Source of the DNA: Rufibacter latericius
Lineage (GTDB): Bacteria > Bacteroidota > Bacteroidia > Cytophagales > Hymenobacteraceae
NCBI RefSeq assembly: GCF_003721515.1
Contig: NZ_RJJD01000008.1
Span: forward strand, 372,001-436,000
DNA: 64,000 bases
Reading direction: 5' to 3'
In this document: positions 8,892 through 19,000 of the stretch, piece by piece
How the letters are laid out: each line of letters starts with the position of its first letter
Numbering within the stretch: the stretch's first letter is position 1
Translations under genes and position numbers: made by a program
Notes under the pieces: generated by a model
The model's database searches: none
Told to the model about the DNA's origin: nothing
The model's input: only the letters and a program-made list of their open reading frames with translations

Positions 8892-10364
8892 ATGTCGTCA
8901 ACGCTTATACTGGGTATCATCGCGGCTTATTTCTGTATTCTCATTTTCATCTCGTTTCTAACAAGTAAAAAAGGAGAATCTACGGATAGCTTCTTTTTGG
9001 CCAACAGGCAGTCGCCGTGGTACGTGGTGGCCTTCGGGATGATCGGGACATCCCTTTCCGGGGTAACGTTTATCTCGGTGCCGGGCATGGTGGAAAACGC
9101 GCAGTTCTCTTATCTGCAGCTGATTCTAGGCAACATGCTGGGCTACTTTGTGGTGGCTTTGGTGCTGATGCCGCTGTATTACCGCCTGAACCTGGTGTCT
9201 ATCTATACCTACCTGGAGCAGCGTTTCGGCTACTGGTCCTATAAAACAGGAGCCGGGTTCTTCTTGCTTTCCAGAACGTTAGGGGCTGCCCTGCGCCTGT
9301 ATCTGGTGACCGGGGTGCTGCAGTTAGCCGTGTTCGATAATTTGGGCGTGCCGTTTGAGGTTACTGTGATCATCACTATTGGGCTGATCTGGGTGTACAC
9401 CTTCCGGGGCGGTATGAAGACCATCATCTGGACCGATACTTTCCAGACTCTGGCCATGCTCATCTGCGTGGGCATTACCATCATCACCATCTCGCAGGAT
9501 CTGAACCTTTCCTTTGACGGCATGGTGAACACCATCAGTGAAAGTAAGTTCTCGCAGGTGTTCTTCTGGGACGTGAAAGATCCGCGCTATTTCTTCAAGC
9601 AGTTCTTCTCTGGTTTCTTTATTTCCATTGTGATGGTGGGGCTGGACCAGGACATGATGCAGAAGAACCTGAGCTGCAAAAACCTGAAGGAAGCGCAGAA
9701 AAACATGTTTTCCTTTACCGTGATCATCCTTTTTGTGAACATCCTGTTCCTGAGTCTGGGTGCCTTGTTGTACCTATATGGTGAAGCAAACGGCATTGGT
9801 CTTCCTGAGAAAGGCGATAACGTGTTCCCGTTCCTGGCGTTGAATTACTTCTCGGCGTTCATGGGTATTGTGTTCATTCTGGGCATCACGGCCATTACGT
9901 ACGCCTCGGCTGACTCAGCGTTAACGGCGCTCACCACCTCTTTCTGCGTGGATTTCCTGGACTTCAAAAACAAACCCGAGGAACAGCGTATCCGGCTGAA
10001 GAACTGGGTGCACCTGGGCTTTTCGGTGACCATGGCCATCGTGATTGTCATCTTTAAGATTGTGAACGACGAGAGCGTGGTGCAGGCCGTATTCAAGGTG
10101 GCCGGCTACACCTACGGACCATTGCTGGGGCTTTATTCCTTCGGGGTATTCACCAACCGTCCGGTGCGCGACAGCCTGGTTCCTTTGATCTGCGTGTTGG
10201 CGCCCATCCTTACCTACATTATCAGCCTTAATTCCGTGGATTGGTTCTGGGGCTATGAATTCGGGTTCGAGGTCCTCATTCTGAACGGTTTCCTGACGTT
10301 TATGGGACTTTATTCTGTGTCCAGAAAGAGAACTGAGTTTGTAGACGTAACCGAGAGCTATTAA
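8892..10364 (+). CDS. Sodium:solute symporter (SSS family), copy 1
   Basis: 490 residues and about 13 hydrophobic segments, starting MSSTLILGIIAAYFC at 8892, 36 bases after a good -7 box. Family features include FFLANRQSPWYVVAFGMIGTSLSG near the N-terminus, YTFRGGMKTIIWTDTFQTL, and ITAITYASADSALTALTTSFC in the sodium-site helix region. Members use sodium to import sugars, amino acids or other small solutes; the substrate here cannot be read from sequence. The next gene is a close paralogue with the same layout, so this is a tandem duplication. Confidence 0.88.
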   Translation: MSSTLILGIIAAYFCILIFISFLTSKKGESTDSFFLANRQSPWYVVAFGMIGTSLSGVTFISVPGMVENAQFSYLQLILGNMLGYFVVALVLMPLYYRLNLVSIYTYLEQRFGYWSYKTGAGFFLLSRTLGAALRLYLVTGVLQLAVFDNLGVPFEVTVIITIGLIWVYTFRGGMKTIIWTDTFQTLAMLICVGITIITISQDLNLSFDGMVNTISESKFSQVFFWDVKDPRYFFKQFFSGFFISIVMVGLDQDMMQKNLSCKNLKEAQKNMFSFTVIILFVNILFLSLGALLYLYGEANGIGLPEKGDNVFPFLALNYFSAFMGIVFILGITAITYASADSALTALTTSFCVDFLDFKNKPEEQRIRLKNWVHLGFSVTMAIVIVIFKIVNDESVVQAVFKVAGYTYGPLLGLYSFGVFTNRPVRDSLVPLICVLAPILTYIISLNSVDWFWGYEFGFEVLILNGFLTFMGLYSVSRKRTEFVDVTESY

Positions 10365-10387
10365 TAACAAAAAGCTATCCTTTTTAT

Positions 10388-10437
10388 CCCCTGCGCTTTC
10401 GGCCTGATTTTGTTAAATCAGGCCGAAAGCGCAGGGG
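10388..10437. terminator. 23-bp perfect hairpin between the two symporters
   Basis: Arms 10388-10410 and 10415-10437 are perfectly complementary (23 bp) with the 4-base loop TGTT. A T-rich TCTTTCGTTT follows. It starts 23 bases after the stop of the first symporter and would stop transcription between the duplicated genes. Confidence 0.8.
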
Positions 10438-10463
10438 TCTTTCGTTTAACCCGATTCTGGACA

Positions 10464-10502
10464 TCGGCCTTGAGGCTGTTTTTCCAAACCACCCTTAAAA
10501 CG
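10464..10502. repeat. Dispersed ~38-bp palindrome copy
   Basis: Contains the ordered words GAGGCTGTTTTTCC, AAACC and CTTAAAACG of the family described in the findings. It is noncoding. Confidence 0.5.
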
Positions 10503-10516
10503 AATTTGCTTCGATG

Positions 10517-10524
10517 TATTTTTG
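10517..10524 (+). promoter_or_regulatory. Candidate -7 box of the second symporter
   Basis: TATTTTTG followed by C fits TAnnTTTG and lies 53 bases before the GTG start at 10578. With the hairpin upstream it suggests the second copy has its own promoter. Confidence 0.5.
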
Positions 10525-10577
10525 CAACCTCGGTTTCATCGACTGAACACCGCTCATCTTACCTTTAATTCTTTCAA

Positions 10578-12026
10578 GTGTCTCCTCTTCTGATCCTCGG
10601 CATTATTGCCGCATACTTCTGTCTTCTTTTAGCGGTTTCCTTTGCCACCAGCAAGAAAGGGGAATCTACGGCCAGTTTCTTTTTGGCTAACCGGGCTTCT
10701 CCCTGGTACGTGGTGGCGTTTGGCATGATCGGGACCACGCTCTCGGGTATTACGTTCGTGTCTATTCCGGGCATGGTGGAGAAGTCTGGGTTCACGTACC
10801 TGCAGATGGTGCTGGGTTACGCGCTGGGGTACCTGGTCATCGGGTTGGTTTTGCTGCCGCTGTATTATCGCCTGAATTTGGTTTCTATCTACACCTACCT
10901 GGAGCAGCGGCTGGGCTTTTGGTCCTATAAAACAGGCAGTGCCTTCTTTTTACTTTCCCGCACGCTTAGCGCGGCTTTACGGCTTTACCTGGTGGCCGGC
11001 GTGTTGCAGTTGGCGGTTTTCGGGCCGTTAGGTGTTCCGTTTGCGGGAACCGTGGGTATCACCATCGGGCTCATTTGGGTATACACGTTCAGGGGCGGCA
11101 TGAAAACCATCATCTGGACCGATACCCTGCAGACCTTAGCCATGCTTTTGTGTCTGGGCATCTGCATCTGGGTGGTGTCTCAGGAACTGGCCCTTTCCTT
11201 CTCCGGTATGGTGGACACCATTGCCCAGAGCCGCTATGCCCAAGTCTGGGAATGGGACGCCAAAGCCCCTAATTTTCTGTTGAAGCAGCTTTTGGCCGGG
11301 GCGTTCATCACCATCGCCATGACAGGGCTGGACCAGGACATGATGCAGAAAAACCTGAGCTGCCGTAACCTGCCCGAGGCCCAGAAAAACATGTTCTGGT
11401 TTACGGTCATCCTTATAGTGGTGAATCTGCTGTTCCTTTGCCTGGGGGCTTTGCTGTACCTGTACGCCAGCGAAAAGGGGATTCTACTGCCCACTAAAGG
11501 AGACGATGTTTTCCCGGAACTAGCGCTGCATCACTTCCCGGCGATAGCCGGTGTGGCGTTCCTGTTAGGTATCACCGCCATTACCTACGCCTCGGCAGAC
11601 TCGGCGCTTACGGCCCTTACTACCGCCTTCTGTGTAGACTTCCTTGATTTCAAAAATAAGCCCGAAACCCAACGTATCCGGTACCGCAACTGGGTGCACC
11701 TGGGTTTCTCGGTGTTGCTCATGGTGGTGATTCTGCTCTTCAGGCTCTACAACGACGAAAGCATCATTGCCACGCTCTTCACCTTGGTGGGGTATACCTA
11801 CGGACCATTGCTGGGCATGTACAGCTTCGGTCTGCTGACCAAACGGACCGTGCGTGACCGGGTAGTTCCCTTTTTGGGAGTGCTGTCGCCGGTGCTCACC
11901 TACATCCTCAGCACTAACTCGCAGGAGTGGTTCTGGGGCTACCAGTTTGGGTTTGAGGTACTGCTCCTGAATGGCCTGCTCATGTTCCTGGGTTTATGGT
12001 TGGCCTCCAACAGAAAAACCCTTTAA
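10578..12026 (+). CDS. Sodium:solute symporter (SSS family), copy 2
   Basis: 482 residues from a GTG start at 10578 (VSPLLILGIIAAYFCLLLAVSFATSKKGES). The N-terminus aligns residue for residue with copy 1, which supports the GTG. It shares the same landmark stretches (YTFRGGMKTIIWTD, LDQDMMQKNLSC, AITYASADSALTAL). Divergence is spread along the whole length, so the duplication is not recent. Substrate unknown; different promoters and loops could give the two copies different specificity or expression. Confidence 0.88.
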   Translation: MSPLLILGIIAAYFCLLLAVSFATSKKGESTASFFLANRASPWYVVAFGMIGTTLSGITFVSIPGMVEKSGFTYLQMVLGYALGYLVIGLVLLPLYYRLNLVSIYTYLEQRLGFWSYKTGSAFFLLSRTLSAALRLYLVAGVLQLAVFGPLGVPFAGTVGITIGLIWVYTFRGGMKTIIWTDTLQTLAMLLCLGICIWVVSQELALSFSGMVDTIAQSRYAQVWEWDAKAPNFLLKQLLAGAFITIAMTGLDQDMMQKNLSCRNLPEAQKNMFWFTVILIVVNLLFLCLGALLYLYASEKGILLPTKGDDVFPELALHHFPAIAGVAFLLGITAITYASADSALTALTTAFCVDFLDFKNKPETQRIRYRNWVHLGFSVLLMVVILLFRLYNDESIIATLFTLVGYTYGPLLGMYSFGLLTKRTVRDRVVPFLGVLSPVLTYILSTNSQEWFWGYQFGFEVLLLNGLLMFLGLWLASNRKTL

Positions 12027-12076
12027 ACGGCCCTTCGTTCGCCTTATTATTGCCTGCGGATGTCCGGCTTATTCTC

Positions 12077-12084
12077 TACCTTTG
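12077..12084 (+). promoter_or_regulatory. Candidate -7 box of the ABC exporter
   Basis: TACCTTTG followed by C matches the Bacteroidota -7 consensus exactly. It would give a 5' leader of about 140 bases before the ATG at 12231. Confidence 0.55.
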
Positions 12085-12230
12085 CGGGTTGCTTTCTCTG
12101 ATTAAGCGGATTTGTTCCTGTTTTCGGCCTACTTTTTTAAAACGAAGTATAATACGGAAATACTTAGTCTGGAAAGCGTTCCTGATGTTACCCAACGGTG
12201 GCAAATTTTTACTAAACCAGTAATTACTAC

Positions 12231-14051
12231 ATGGCAAAACGAGGATTCGGGCCGGGAGCGGCAGCCGAACTTGAAACAGAAGGCAAAGCCAAACTGAACA
12301 AAGAGAGCTTACGGCGCGGCCTTCAAATATTCAGATTTCTTCTTCCTTATAAAACCAAGTTCTACATAGGCTTGGGGTTCCTGCTGTTCTCCAGCCTTAC
12401 CTTCATGGCTTTTCCGGCCGTAACCGGCATGCTGCTTGATGCGGCCGTAGGCAAACCGAACGCTTTTTTCCAGGACATAGATTACATTGCGCTGCTGTTG
12501 TTTGGCGTGATTGCCCTGCAGGGAATTTTCTCTTTCTTCCGGGTTTATTTCTTTGCTCAGGTCAGCGAGAATGCCATCGCAGACATCCGGCAAAGTCTCT
12601 ACACCCAGTTCATGGGCCTGCCCCTCACCTTCTTTGAGCAACGCCGCGTGGGCGAGATCACCAGCCGCATCACCTCAGACGTGAGTTATATCCAAGATGG
12701 GTTCTCCATCACCTTGGCCGAGCTTTTCCGGCAGGTGACCACGTTGCTGGTGGGGATTGGGTTCATCATGTTCATTTCGGTGAAATTGTCGTTGTTTATG
12801 CTGGCCACGTTTCCGGTGCTGGTCATTTTGGCTATGGTTTTCGGAAAACGGCTTAAAAAACTGTCGCGCAAAACCCAGGATGAGTTGGCCATCACCAACG
12901 TGATTGTGGAGGAGACATTGCAGGCCATACAAGTGGTGAAAGCCTTCACAAACGAGCTCTTTGAGATCAACCGCTACAAACAGGCCCTAGGAAGATCAGT
13001 AAAAACGGCTATTACTACCTCCTTTTACCGGGGCGCTTTTATCTCCTTTATCATCATCGGGCTTTTTGGCGGGATCATTCTGGTGATCTGGTACGGGGCT
13101 ACGCTGGTGCAACGCGGCGAACTTTCCTTCGGTGAACTGACCTCCTTTATTCTGTACACTACCTTCATTGGGGCCTCGGTGGCAGGTTTGGGTGATCTAT
13201 ACGCTAAAATTCAGGTTTCTATTGGTGCCTCAGACCGTATTCTGGAGATCCTGGACCAACCGGTAGAACAAACCGATCTTGGAAACCCGACTGCTCCGGC
13301 CGTTCGGTTCAAAGGAAATGTGCGGTATGACCATGTAGGCTTCTCCTACCCTACGCGCCCTGACCTTCCGGTATTGCAGAACATCCATTTCAACATCAAA
13401 GCCGGTGAGAAGATTGCGTTGGTAGGCCCCAGCGGCGCCGGGAAATCTACGATTGCTCAGTTGCTCATGAAGTTCTACAGGATAGAGCAAGGCAGCATTT
13501 ACGTGGATGACCAGAACATCAACCAATTCCACCTGCATGATCTGCGCGGAAACCTGGGTATTGTTCCCCAAGAAGTTTTGCTTTTTGGTGGCACCATCCG
13601 CGAAAACATCGCCTACGGCAAGCCAGACGCCACCGATGAGGAAGTACACATAGCAGCCCAGAAAGCCAACGCCCTCCAGTTCATCCAATCTTTTCCTGAG
13701 GCGTTTAGCACCGTCGTGGGTGAGCGTGGTATCAAATTATCTGGTGGGCAACGCCAGCGGATCGCTATTGCCCGCGCCATCCTGAAAGACCCCGCCATCC
13801 TTATTCTGGATGAAGCCACCAGCTCTCTCGATTCTGAATCTGAGATGCTGGTGCAGGAAGCCATGGATGAGCTCATGAAGAACCGCACCACCATCATCAT
13901 TGCCCACCGCCTGGCTACTATCAGAAAAGTAGACAAGATTTTGGTTATTGACCAAGGCCAGATTGTGGAGCAGGGCTCACATGACGAACTCGCCAATAAC
14001 CCGGAGGGTATCTACGCCAATCTGCTGAAGCTTCAGTTTGATGTGCATTAA
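12231..14051 (+). CDS. ABC exporter, fused permease and ATPase (MsbA/MDR type)
   Basis: A 606-residue half-transporter. The six-helix type I exporter domain spans about 35-330 (FLLPYKTKFYIGLGFLL to the helix ending near ELTSFILYTTFIGASVAGL). The nucleotide-binding domain follows: Walker A GPSGAGKST near 399, Q-loop VPQEVLLFGG, signature LSGGQRQR near 502, Walker B ILILDEATSSLD near 522 and switch His in IIIAHRLATI. It probably works as a homodimer in the inner membrane exporting a lipid or hydrophobic compound. It looks monocistronic and is followed by a very strong hairpin. Confidence 0.88.
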   Translation: MAKRGFGPGAAAELETEGKAKLNKESLRRGLQIFRFLLPYKTKFYIGLGFLLFSSLTFMAFPAVTGMLLDAAVGKPNAFFQDIDYIALLLFGVIALQGIFSFFRVYFFAQVSENAIADIRQSLYTQFMGLPLTFFEQRRVGEITSRITSDVSYIQDGFSITLAELFRQVTTLLVGIGFIMFISVKLSLFMLATFPVLVILAMVFGKRLKKLSRKTQDELAITNVIVEETLQAIQVVKAFTNELFEINRYKQALGRSVKTAITTSFYRGAFISFIIIGLFGGIILVIWYGATLVQRGELSFGELTSFILYTTFIGASVAGLGDLYAKIQVSIGASDRILEILDQPVEQTDLGNPTAPAVRFKGNVRYDHVGFSYPTRPDLPVLQNIHFNIKAGEKIALVGPSGAGKSTIAQLLMKFYRIEQGSIYVDDQNINQFHLHDLRGNLGIVPQEVLLFGGTIRENIAYGKPDATDEEVHIAAQKANALQFIQSFPEAFSTVVGERGIKLSGGQRQRIAIARAILKDPAILILDEATSSLDSESEMLVQEAMDELMKNRTTIIIAHRLATIRKVDKILVIDQGQIVEQGSHDELANNPEGIYANLLKLQFDVH

Positions 14052-14095
14052 GAAGGCAGCTTTCTAAAAGCCAGAGCTGATTAGCTTTCCTTATT

Positions 14096-14153
14096 AAAAA
14101 TAGAATGCCTGCCCAGTCTGTGAAGATACAGACTGGGCAGGCATTCTATTTTT
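14096..14153. terminator. 26-bp perfect bidirectional terminator
   Basis: Arms 14096-14121 and 14128-14153 are a perfect 26-bp inverted repeat with a 6-base loop (GAAGAT). It has A5 at the left end and T5 at the right end, so it can act in both directions. It starts 45 bases after the ABC exporter stop. Confidence 0.8.
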
Positions 14154-14520
14154 ACCCTCTCCTTGTCCTTACTCGACCAACCGATTACTTCAGGTCTTAA
14201 ATACCAGGTTTAAGGCTTCCACAAAATACCCATACTACAATCTTCTGTAGTACTTTTTCACCTCCTGGGTAAGTAGTCAGTTTTCCCCCGACTACAGGTT
14301 GTGAATGCTGCGGGTGCTTAATCCATTAAAGGTTTAAAGGCCTTCTAGCACCATTTTACGAGTTGCTCTTAATGATGTACAAGGCTTACCCAAATCAATG
14401 TTTAGGGCTTGTTTTTGGAAAAAGCCTACTAAAACAAGAAACCGATTCCTTAACAAAACTTCTTTGACTAAAGAGGAAAGGCAGCAGGACCTCGTGTACA
14501 ACCTTCGGGACGGAGCAAAA
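14154..14520. other. Noncoding gap between converging transcription units
   Basis: No credible gene was seen. One copy of the dispersed palindrome lies at 14400-14438 (TTTAGGGCTTGTTTTTGG then AAAAAGCCTACTAAAAC). Confidence 0.5.
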
Positions 14521-14552
14521 AAAAGCTCTGGCAGTTATCTGCCAGAGCTTTT
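14521..14552 (-). terminator. Terminator of the minus-strand susC/susD pair
   Basis: Arms 14521-14534 and 14539-14552 form a perfect 14-bp stem with a 4-base loop. On the minus strand it is followed by a T run, and it lies 31 bases after the SusD stop. Confidence 0.85.
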
Positions 14553-14582
14553 AAAATTCAGGCTTGACGCCTAAAATCTTAC

Positions 14583-16010
14583 TTAGTTTTTATCCCAGAA
14601 GATTCTTGAAGTAACGGTATTACCACCAATGGCAGCAGAGGCTGCATTAGCGTTATCTCCGTTACTGTTGAATTCAGTTGTTGGGTACGTTAACCGAAGT
14701 GGAATTTCACTGATAGCAGTCGCTGGTTTCACCAGGCTTGGTGCATCTAGTCTTCTCCACTCTTTCCAAGCCTCTACAGGATTGTTGTAAAGAGCTAACC
14801 ATTTCTGAACTCCAATCTTTTGTTTGAAGTCACCGGCAGCGGTTGCATAGGCAACACCTGGTTGCGCAATATACGCTGAAGCTTCTGCTTCAGTTCCTCC
14901 CCACTCGGTGATGGAGGCTGTAATACCTGCATTATAGTGTGCCTCAGCAGTTCCACCTACGGCAAATCCTCTCTCAACTGCTTCCGCTAATAAGAATTCA
15001 ACTTCTGCATATGACAAAAGCATACCTGGGTTAGTTGGGCTTTCAAGGATAGCACCTGGCGCCGAGTTAGTAGCAGCCGAGTTCAACGTTCCTTGGGTTC
15101 CACCTTTGAAAGTCCCATTTTCCAATGGTTTGAAGTACTCATTGATTCTTGGATCACTAAGTGCATTCATTCTATCAATGATGGTATTGCCACCCACGAA
15201 ATCTACACGACCGCTCAAAATCAAGTCTGAGTGAACAGGGTTGTTGTTAGGCGTAGCAGATAAATAGGTAATGTCTGCGCTTTGAGCATTTGACTTAATC
15301 ACGTTAGCGGCAGCAGCTTCTACCATAGCTTTCGCTTTGGCAGGATCTACATCGGCTAGGGTCATGCCTAGTCTCAGTTTCAAAGAATTAGCAAAGGCTA
15401 CCCAGTTAGGAACATTGCCATTGTAGATCAAATCTGCGGTTCCTAAACCATTGGCATTAGCGTCAAACATGCCAATGGCTTTGTCTAAACGCACCACTAG
15501 ATCAGCGTAGATAGCAGCATCATCATCATACTTAGGAAGCACCTTAGTAATATCCAGGGCCTCTGAGTAAGGAACATCACCAAACGTGTTCACCAACACA
15601 GACCAGGCATACACTTCCAATACCTCAATAGAAGCTAATTGATTCGCTTTTACCTTAGGATCCAGTAGGTTGTTAGCCGTGATGATAGTCTTGGCTTCTT
15701 TCAGGTCACGTAACACGTCACGGTAGAAAGGATCCCAGAAGTTTCTATCAATTTGTCTGGTGGCAATCACAAACTGACTTTCGTCTGGGTAGGTGGTTGC
15801 TGCCCAATACTGTGCGTAAAACCGGAAAGGGTTGTTATTCACACTTGAGCTGGTAATGATGTTAGATAAGCTACGCTCTGCACTGGTCACCAGGGTTGCA
15901 CCTGGTACCTCAGTAGCGGCTTTGGTATTTATATTATAATCATCTAAGCTATCTACGCACGAGCTTGTGAATAGCAAAGCTGGAATGCAGAAATATAGTA
16001 TTCTTTTCAT
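14583..16010 (-). CDS. SusD/RagB-type nutrient-binding lipoprotein (pair 1)
   Basis: A 475-residue surface lipoprotein with signal MKRILYFCIPALLFTSSC (lipobox Cys18). It is of the SusD-like_2 type: TYPDESQF and VLEVYAWSVLVNTFGDVPYSEALD in the TPR-like helical part, and LLSYAEVEFLLAEAVERGF toward the C-terminus. It forms the lid of a SusC barrel and captures the oligomer to be imported. It lies 10 bases downstream of SusC pair 1 in the same operon. It is clearly paralogous to the SusD at 23145, whose landmark stretches match in order. Confidence 0.9.
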   Translation of the reverse strand: MKRILYFCIPALLFTSSCVDSLDDYNINTKAATEVPGATLVTSAERSLSNIITSSSVNNNPFRFYAQYWAATTYPDESQFVIATRQIDRNFWDPFYRDVLRDLKEAKTIITANNLLDPKVKANQLASIEVLEVYAWSVLVNTFGDVPYSEALDITKVLPKYDDDAAIYADLVVRLDKAIGMFDANANGLGTADLIYNGNVPNWVAFANSLKLRLGMTLADVDPAKAKAMVEAAAANVIKSNAQSADITYLSATPNNNPVHSDLILSGRVDFVGGNTIIDRMNALSDPRINEYFKPLENGTFKGGTQGTLNSAATNSAPGAILESPTNPGMLLSYAEVEFLLAEAVERGFAVGGTAEAHYNAGITASITEWGGTEAEASAYIAQPGVAYATAAGDFKQKIGVQKWLALYNNPVEAWKEWRRLDAPSLVKPATAISEIPLRLTYPTTEFNSNGDNANAASAAIGGNTVTSRIFWDKN

Positions 16011-16020
16011 TTGCTCTTAA

Positions 16021-19000
16021 TTAAAATTTGAATCTAACGTTAAATCCAAGGTTACGGGTAGTTGGATAAGAACCTGAAATATATCCTTGACCTAAGTTAC
16101 CAGAGCTCAAACCATCTTCTGGATCTGCGTATGGAAGGTTCTTGTGGATGATCCACAGGTTTCTACCCACCAGAGAAACATCAATAGATGAGAATGGTTT
16201 CAATCTGGCCATCAAACCGGCTGGTAAAGTATAACCTAAAGAAACCTCTCTCAACTTCACGAAGCTAGCATCATAGATATGGTATTCCTGTGGCATGTAG
16301 TAGCCTAAAGTACCTTCTCCGTTCTCAATGCGAGTAGTGTTAGGAGTACCGTCTTCGTTCACACCTGGTAAGATAAGTCCACCACCTTCAGTGACTGGTG
16401 AGCGGGATGGGTTACCAAGGTCGTTCAACTGAGTGGTTTCCTCATACAGACCGGTTCCATAACCATAGTAGTTATCCAAAGAGAACACATCTCCGCCTTG
16501 GCGAACATCTACCAGGAAGTATAAAGAAACACCTTTGTAGTTCAGGGTGTTAGAAACACCACCTCTCCAGTTGGCATTAGGATCACCGATCTCGGTGTTA
16601 GGAACGATTTTGTAATGCCCGTTTTCATCCACTACTTTCTGACCGTCTTTGTACTCAAACCCACCACCGCGCAGCATACCGAATGGACGGCCTACTGTTG
16701 CGTTGGAAGACATACCTCCCTGGTAAGTAGCCAAAGAGATGTTCTGAACACCTTCATATAATGAAAGAACTTTGTTTCTGTTTCTAGACCAGTTCACATT
16801 CATGGTCCAGGAGAAATCATCGTTTTTAACTGGGGTAACAAAGGCAGAAACCTCAATCCCTTTGTTTTCAACCTCTCCTGAGTTCACGAAAGTAGAGTTG
16901 TAACCCGTGGCAGTTGAAACACTTACCGGTAAGATCTGGTCAACAGTGTTGGTTTTGTAAACCGACATGTCAAATCCTACTTTTCCTTGAAGGAAGGCCA
17001 TCTCTAAACCAGCTTCCACACTTTTGGTTCTTTCTGGTTTCAGGTTTTGGTTGTTTTTGGTTCCAACTACAGAGAACAAAGGAATAGATCCCCAGCCGGT
17101 TGGCTTGTCATACACATCATAGATAGACAAGGCCGGAGCATCGTTACCTACTTCTGCATAGTTCAAACGCACTTTACCATAGCTCAGCCAAGGCAATGTT
17201 TCTTTCAGAGTCTCGGAGAAAACGTAGCTGGTCGCTATGGATGGGTAGTAGAATACATTGTTGCCTGTCAACAAGGTAGTAGACTTATCTCTTCTACCAG
17301 TCAGGTCTAAGAAAACGGTCTCTTTGTAACCAACGGTTGCACTTGCAAATACACCATCTACCCCTACTCTTACTTCACTTTCAGTTGGAGCAGTGATTGG
17401 GCTCACTGAGTTAGAAAGAGAATACAATCTTGGTACTACCAAGCCACCATTGGTTTGTGCGAAGATGGAGCTTTCATAGTTTCTGCGCATGTTTGCACCA
17501 ACCAAACCAGATAAGCTTACATCACCACCTGCTACCATTTTGTTGAAGTTAGCGATCAGGTCATAGTTAAACTCTCTTGAAGTTCTGTTGAAACGAGCGT
17601 AGTATGGCGTCCCAGTGCTACCAACCGCATTTCTTTCTTCCTGCATCTCATCATAAGAATCCAAAGTGATTCTACCCATCAGGTTAAACCAGTCGGCAAA
17701 CTTGTAAGTGGCAGACACGTTACCGAAATAACGGTAGCGCTCATCGTTCTCGAAGTTTTCATAACGCACCCAGTAAGGGTTGTCTGAATAGATTGGATTC
17801 AGGTTGGTAGCACTACGTGGGTTCCAGGTAATGTTTTGTTTGTTGCGGAAATAAGCGTCTTTCTGCTCTTTCAGGTCAACGTTGGTTTGCCACCACTGTC
17901 TGAACTGCTGCATTGGGTTGAATGAGCTATAACCAGTTCCGTAACGACCTAAGCCATTTACTTTGGTAAAGTTCACAGAAGCATTCGTAGTCAACTTTGG
18001 CGACACATTATAGGTAGCCGCGAAATTGATCATGTTCTTAGTCAGGTTACTGTTTGGCAGAATACCTTTGTCCTCGTTCCGGGTGAAACCCAGTTTGAAG
18101 CTTCCATTATCGTTTCCACCATCTAAAGTGATGCTATTGTTGATTGAAACAGCCTCTTCAAAGAAGTAGTTTGGATCATTTTTAGCACCAATCCAGGGAG
18201 TTGCCTGGCGGTACTGAGGAGACGTTGGGTCTAAAGAGTTCCACTGGTAAACCATCAAACTTGGATCAAACGGCGCACCATAAGACGCATCTTCAGTGAA
18301 AGGAACTACTAAGTCCATCACACCATCGCCGTTCATGTCACGCTGGTTGAAGTAAGCATCTTCATCCGGGCCGTAGAAAGGACCGTAACCAGCACCATAT
18401 TGTTTCTGGTATTTAGGAGCGGTGCTCTTGTCAACAAAGCCTACTGTCATACCATTGTTCATGGTAATACCCAGGCCTCTTCTACCTTTTTTGGTAGTGA
18501 TCATGATCACACCGTTGGCAGCACGGGATCCATAAAGAGCAGTTGCGGCAGCGCCTTTCAGCACACTCATAGACTCAATGTCATCAGGGTTGATGTCAGC
18601 GGCAGCGTTACCGTAGTCATAACCACCACGACCAGTTCTTTGGTTTGCAGAGTTGGTGTTGGCGTTGCTGATTGGAACACCGTCAACCACAAACAACGCC
18701 TGGTTGTTACCGGTAATTGACTTGGTACCACGCATTACCACGTTGGTAGAACCACCCATGGTGTTGTTTTGCGTAATGTTCAAACCAGCTACTTTACCAG
18801 CTAATGAGTTCACTGCGTTGGGGTTACGAGCAACCGTCAAAGCCTCTCCCTGTACCTGCTGCGCAGCATACGGAAGCGAGTTCTTAGTTCTCTCGGCACC
18901 CAAAGCAGTTACCACCACTTCTTTTAGTTGTTCTGCATCGGTAGACAATCTAACGTTCACATTTGATTGCGTTCCAATGGCAACTTCCTGGTTGGTGTAC

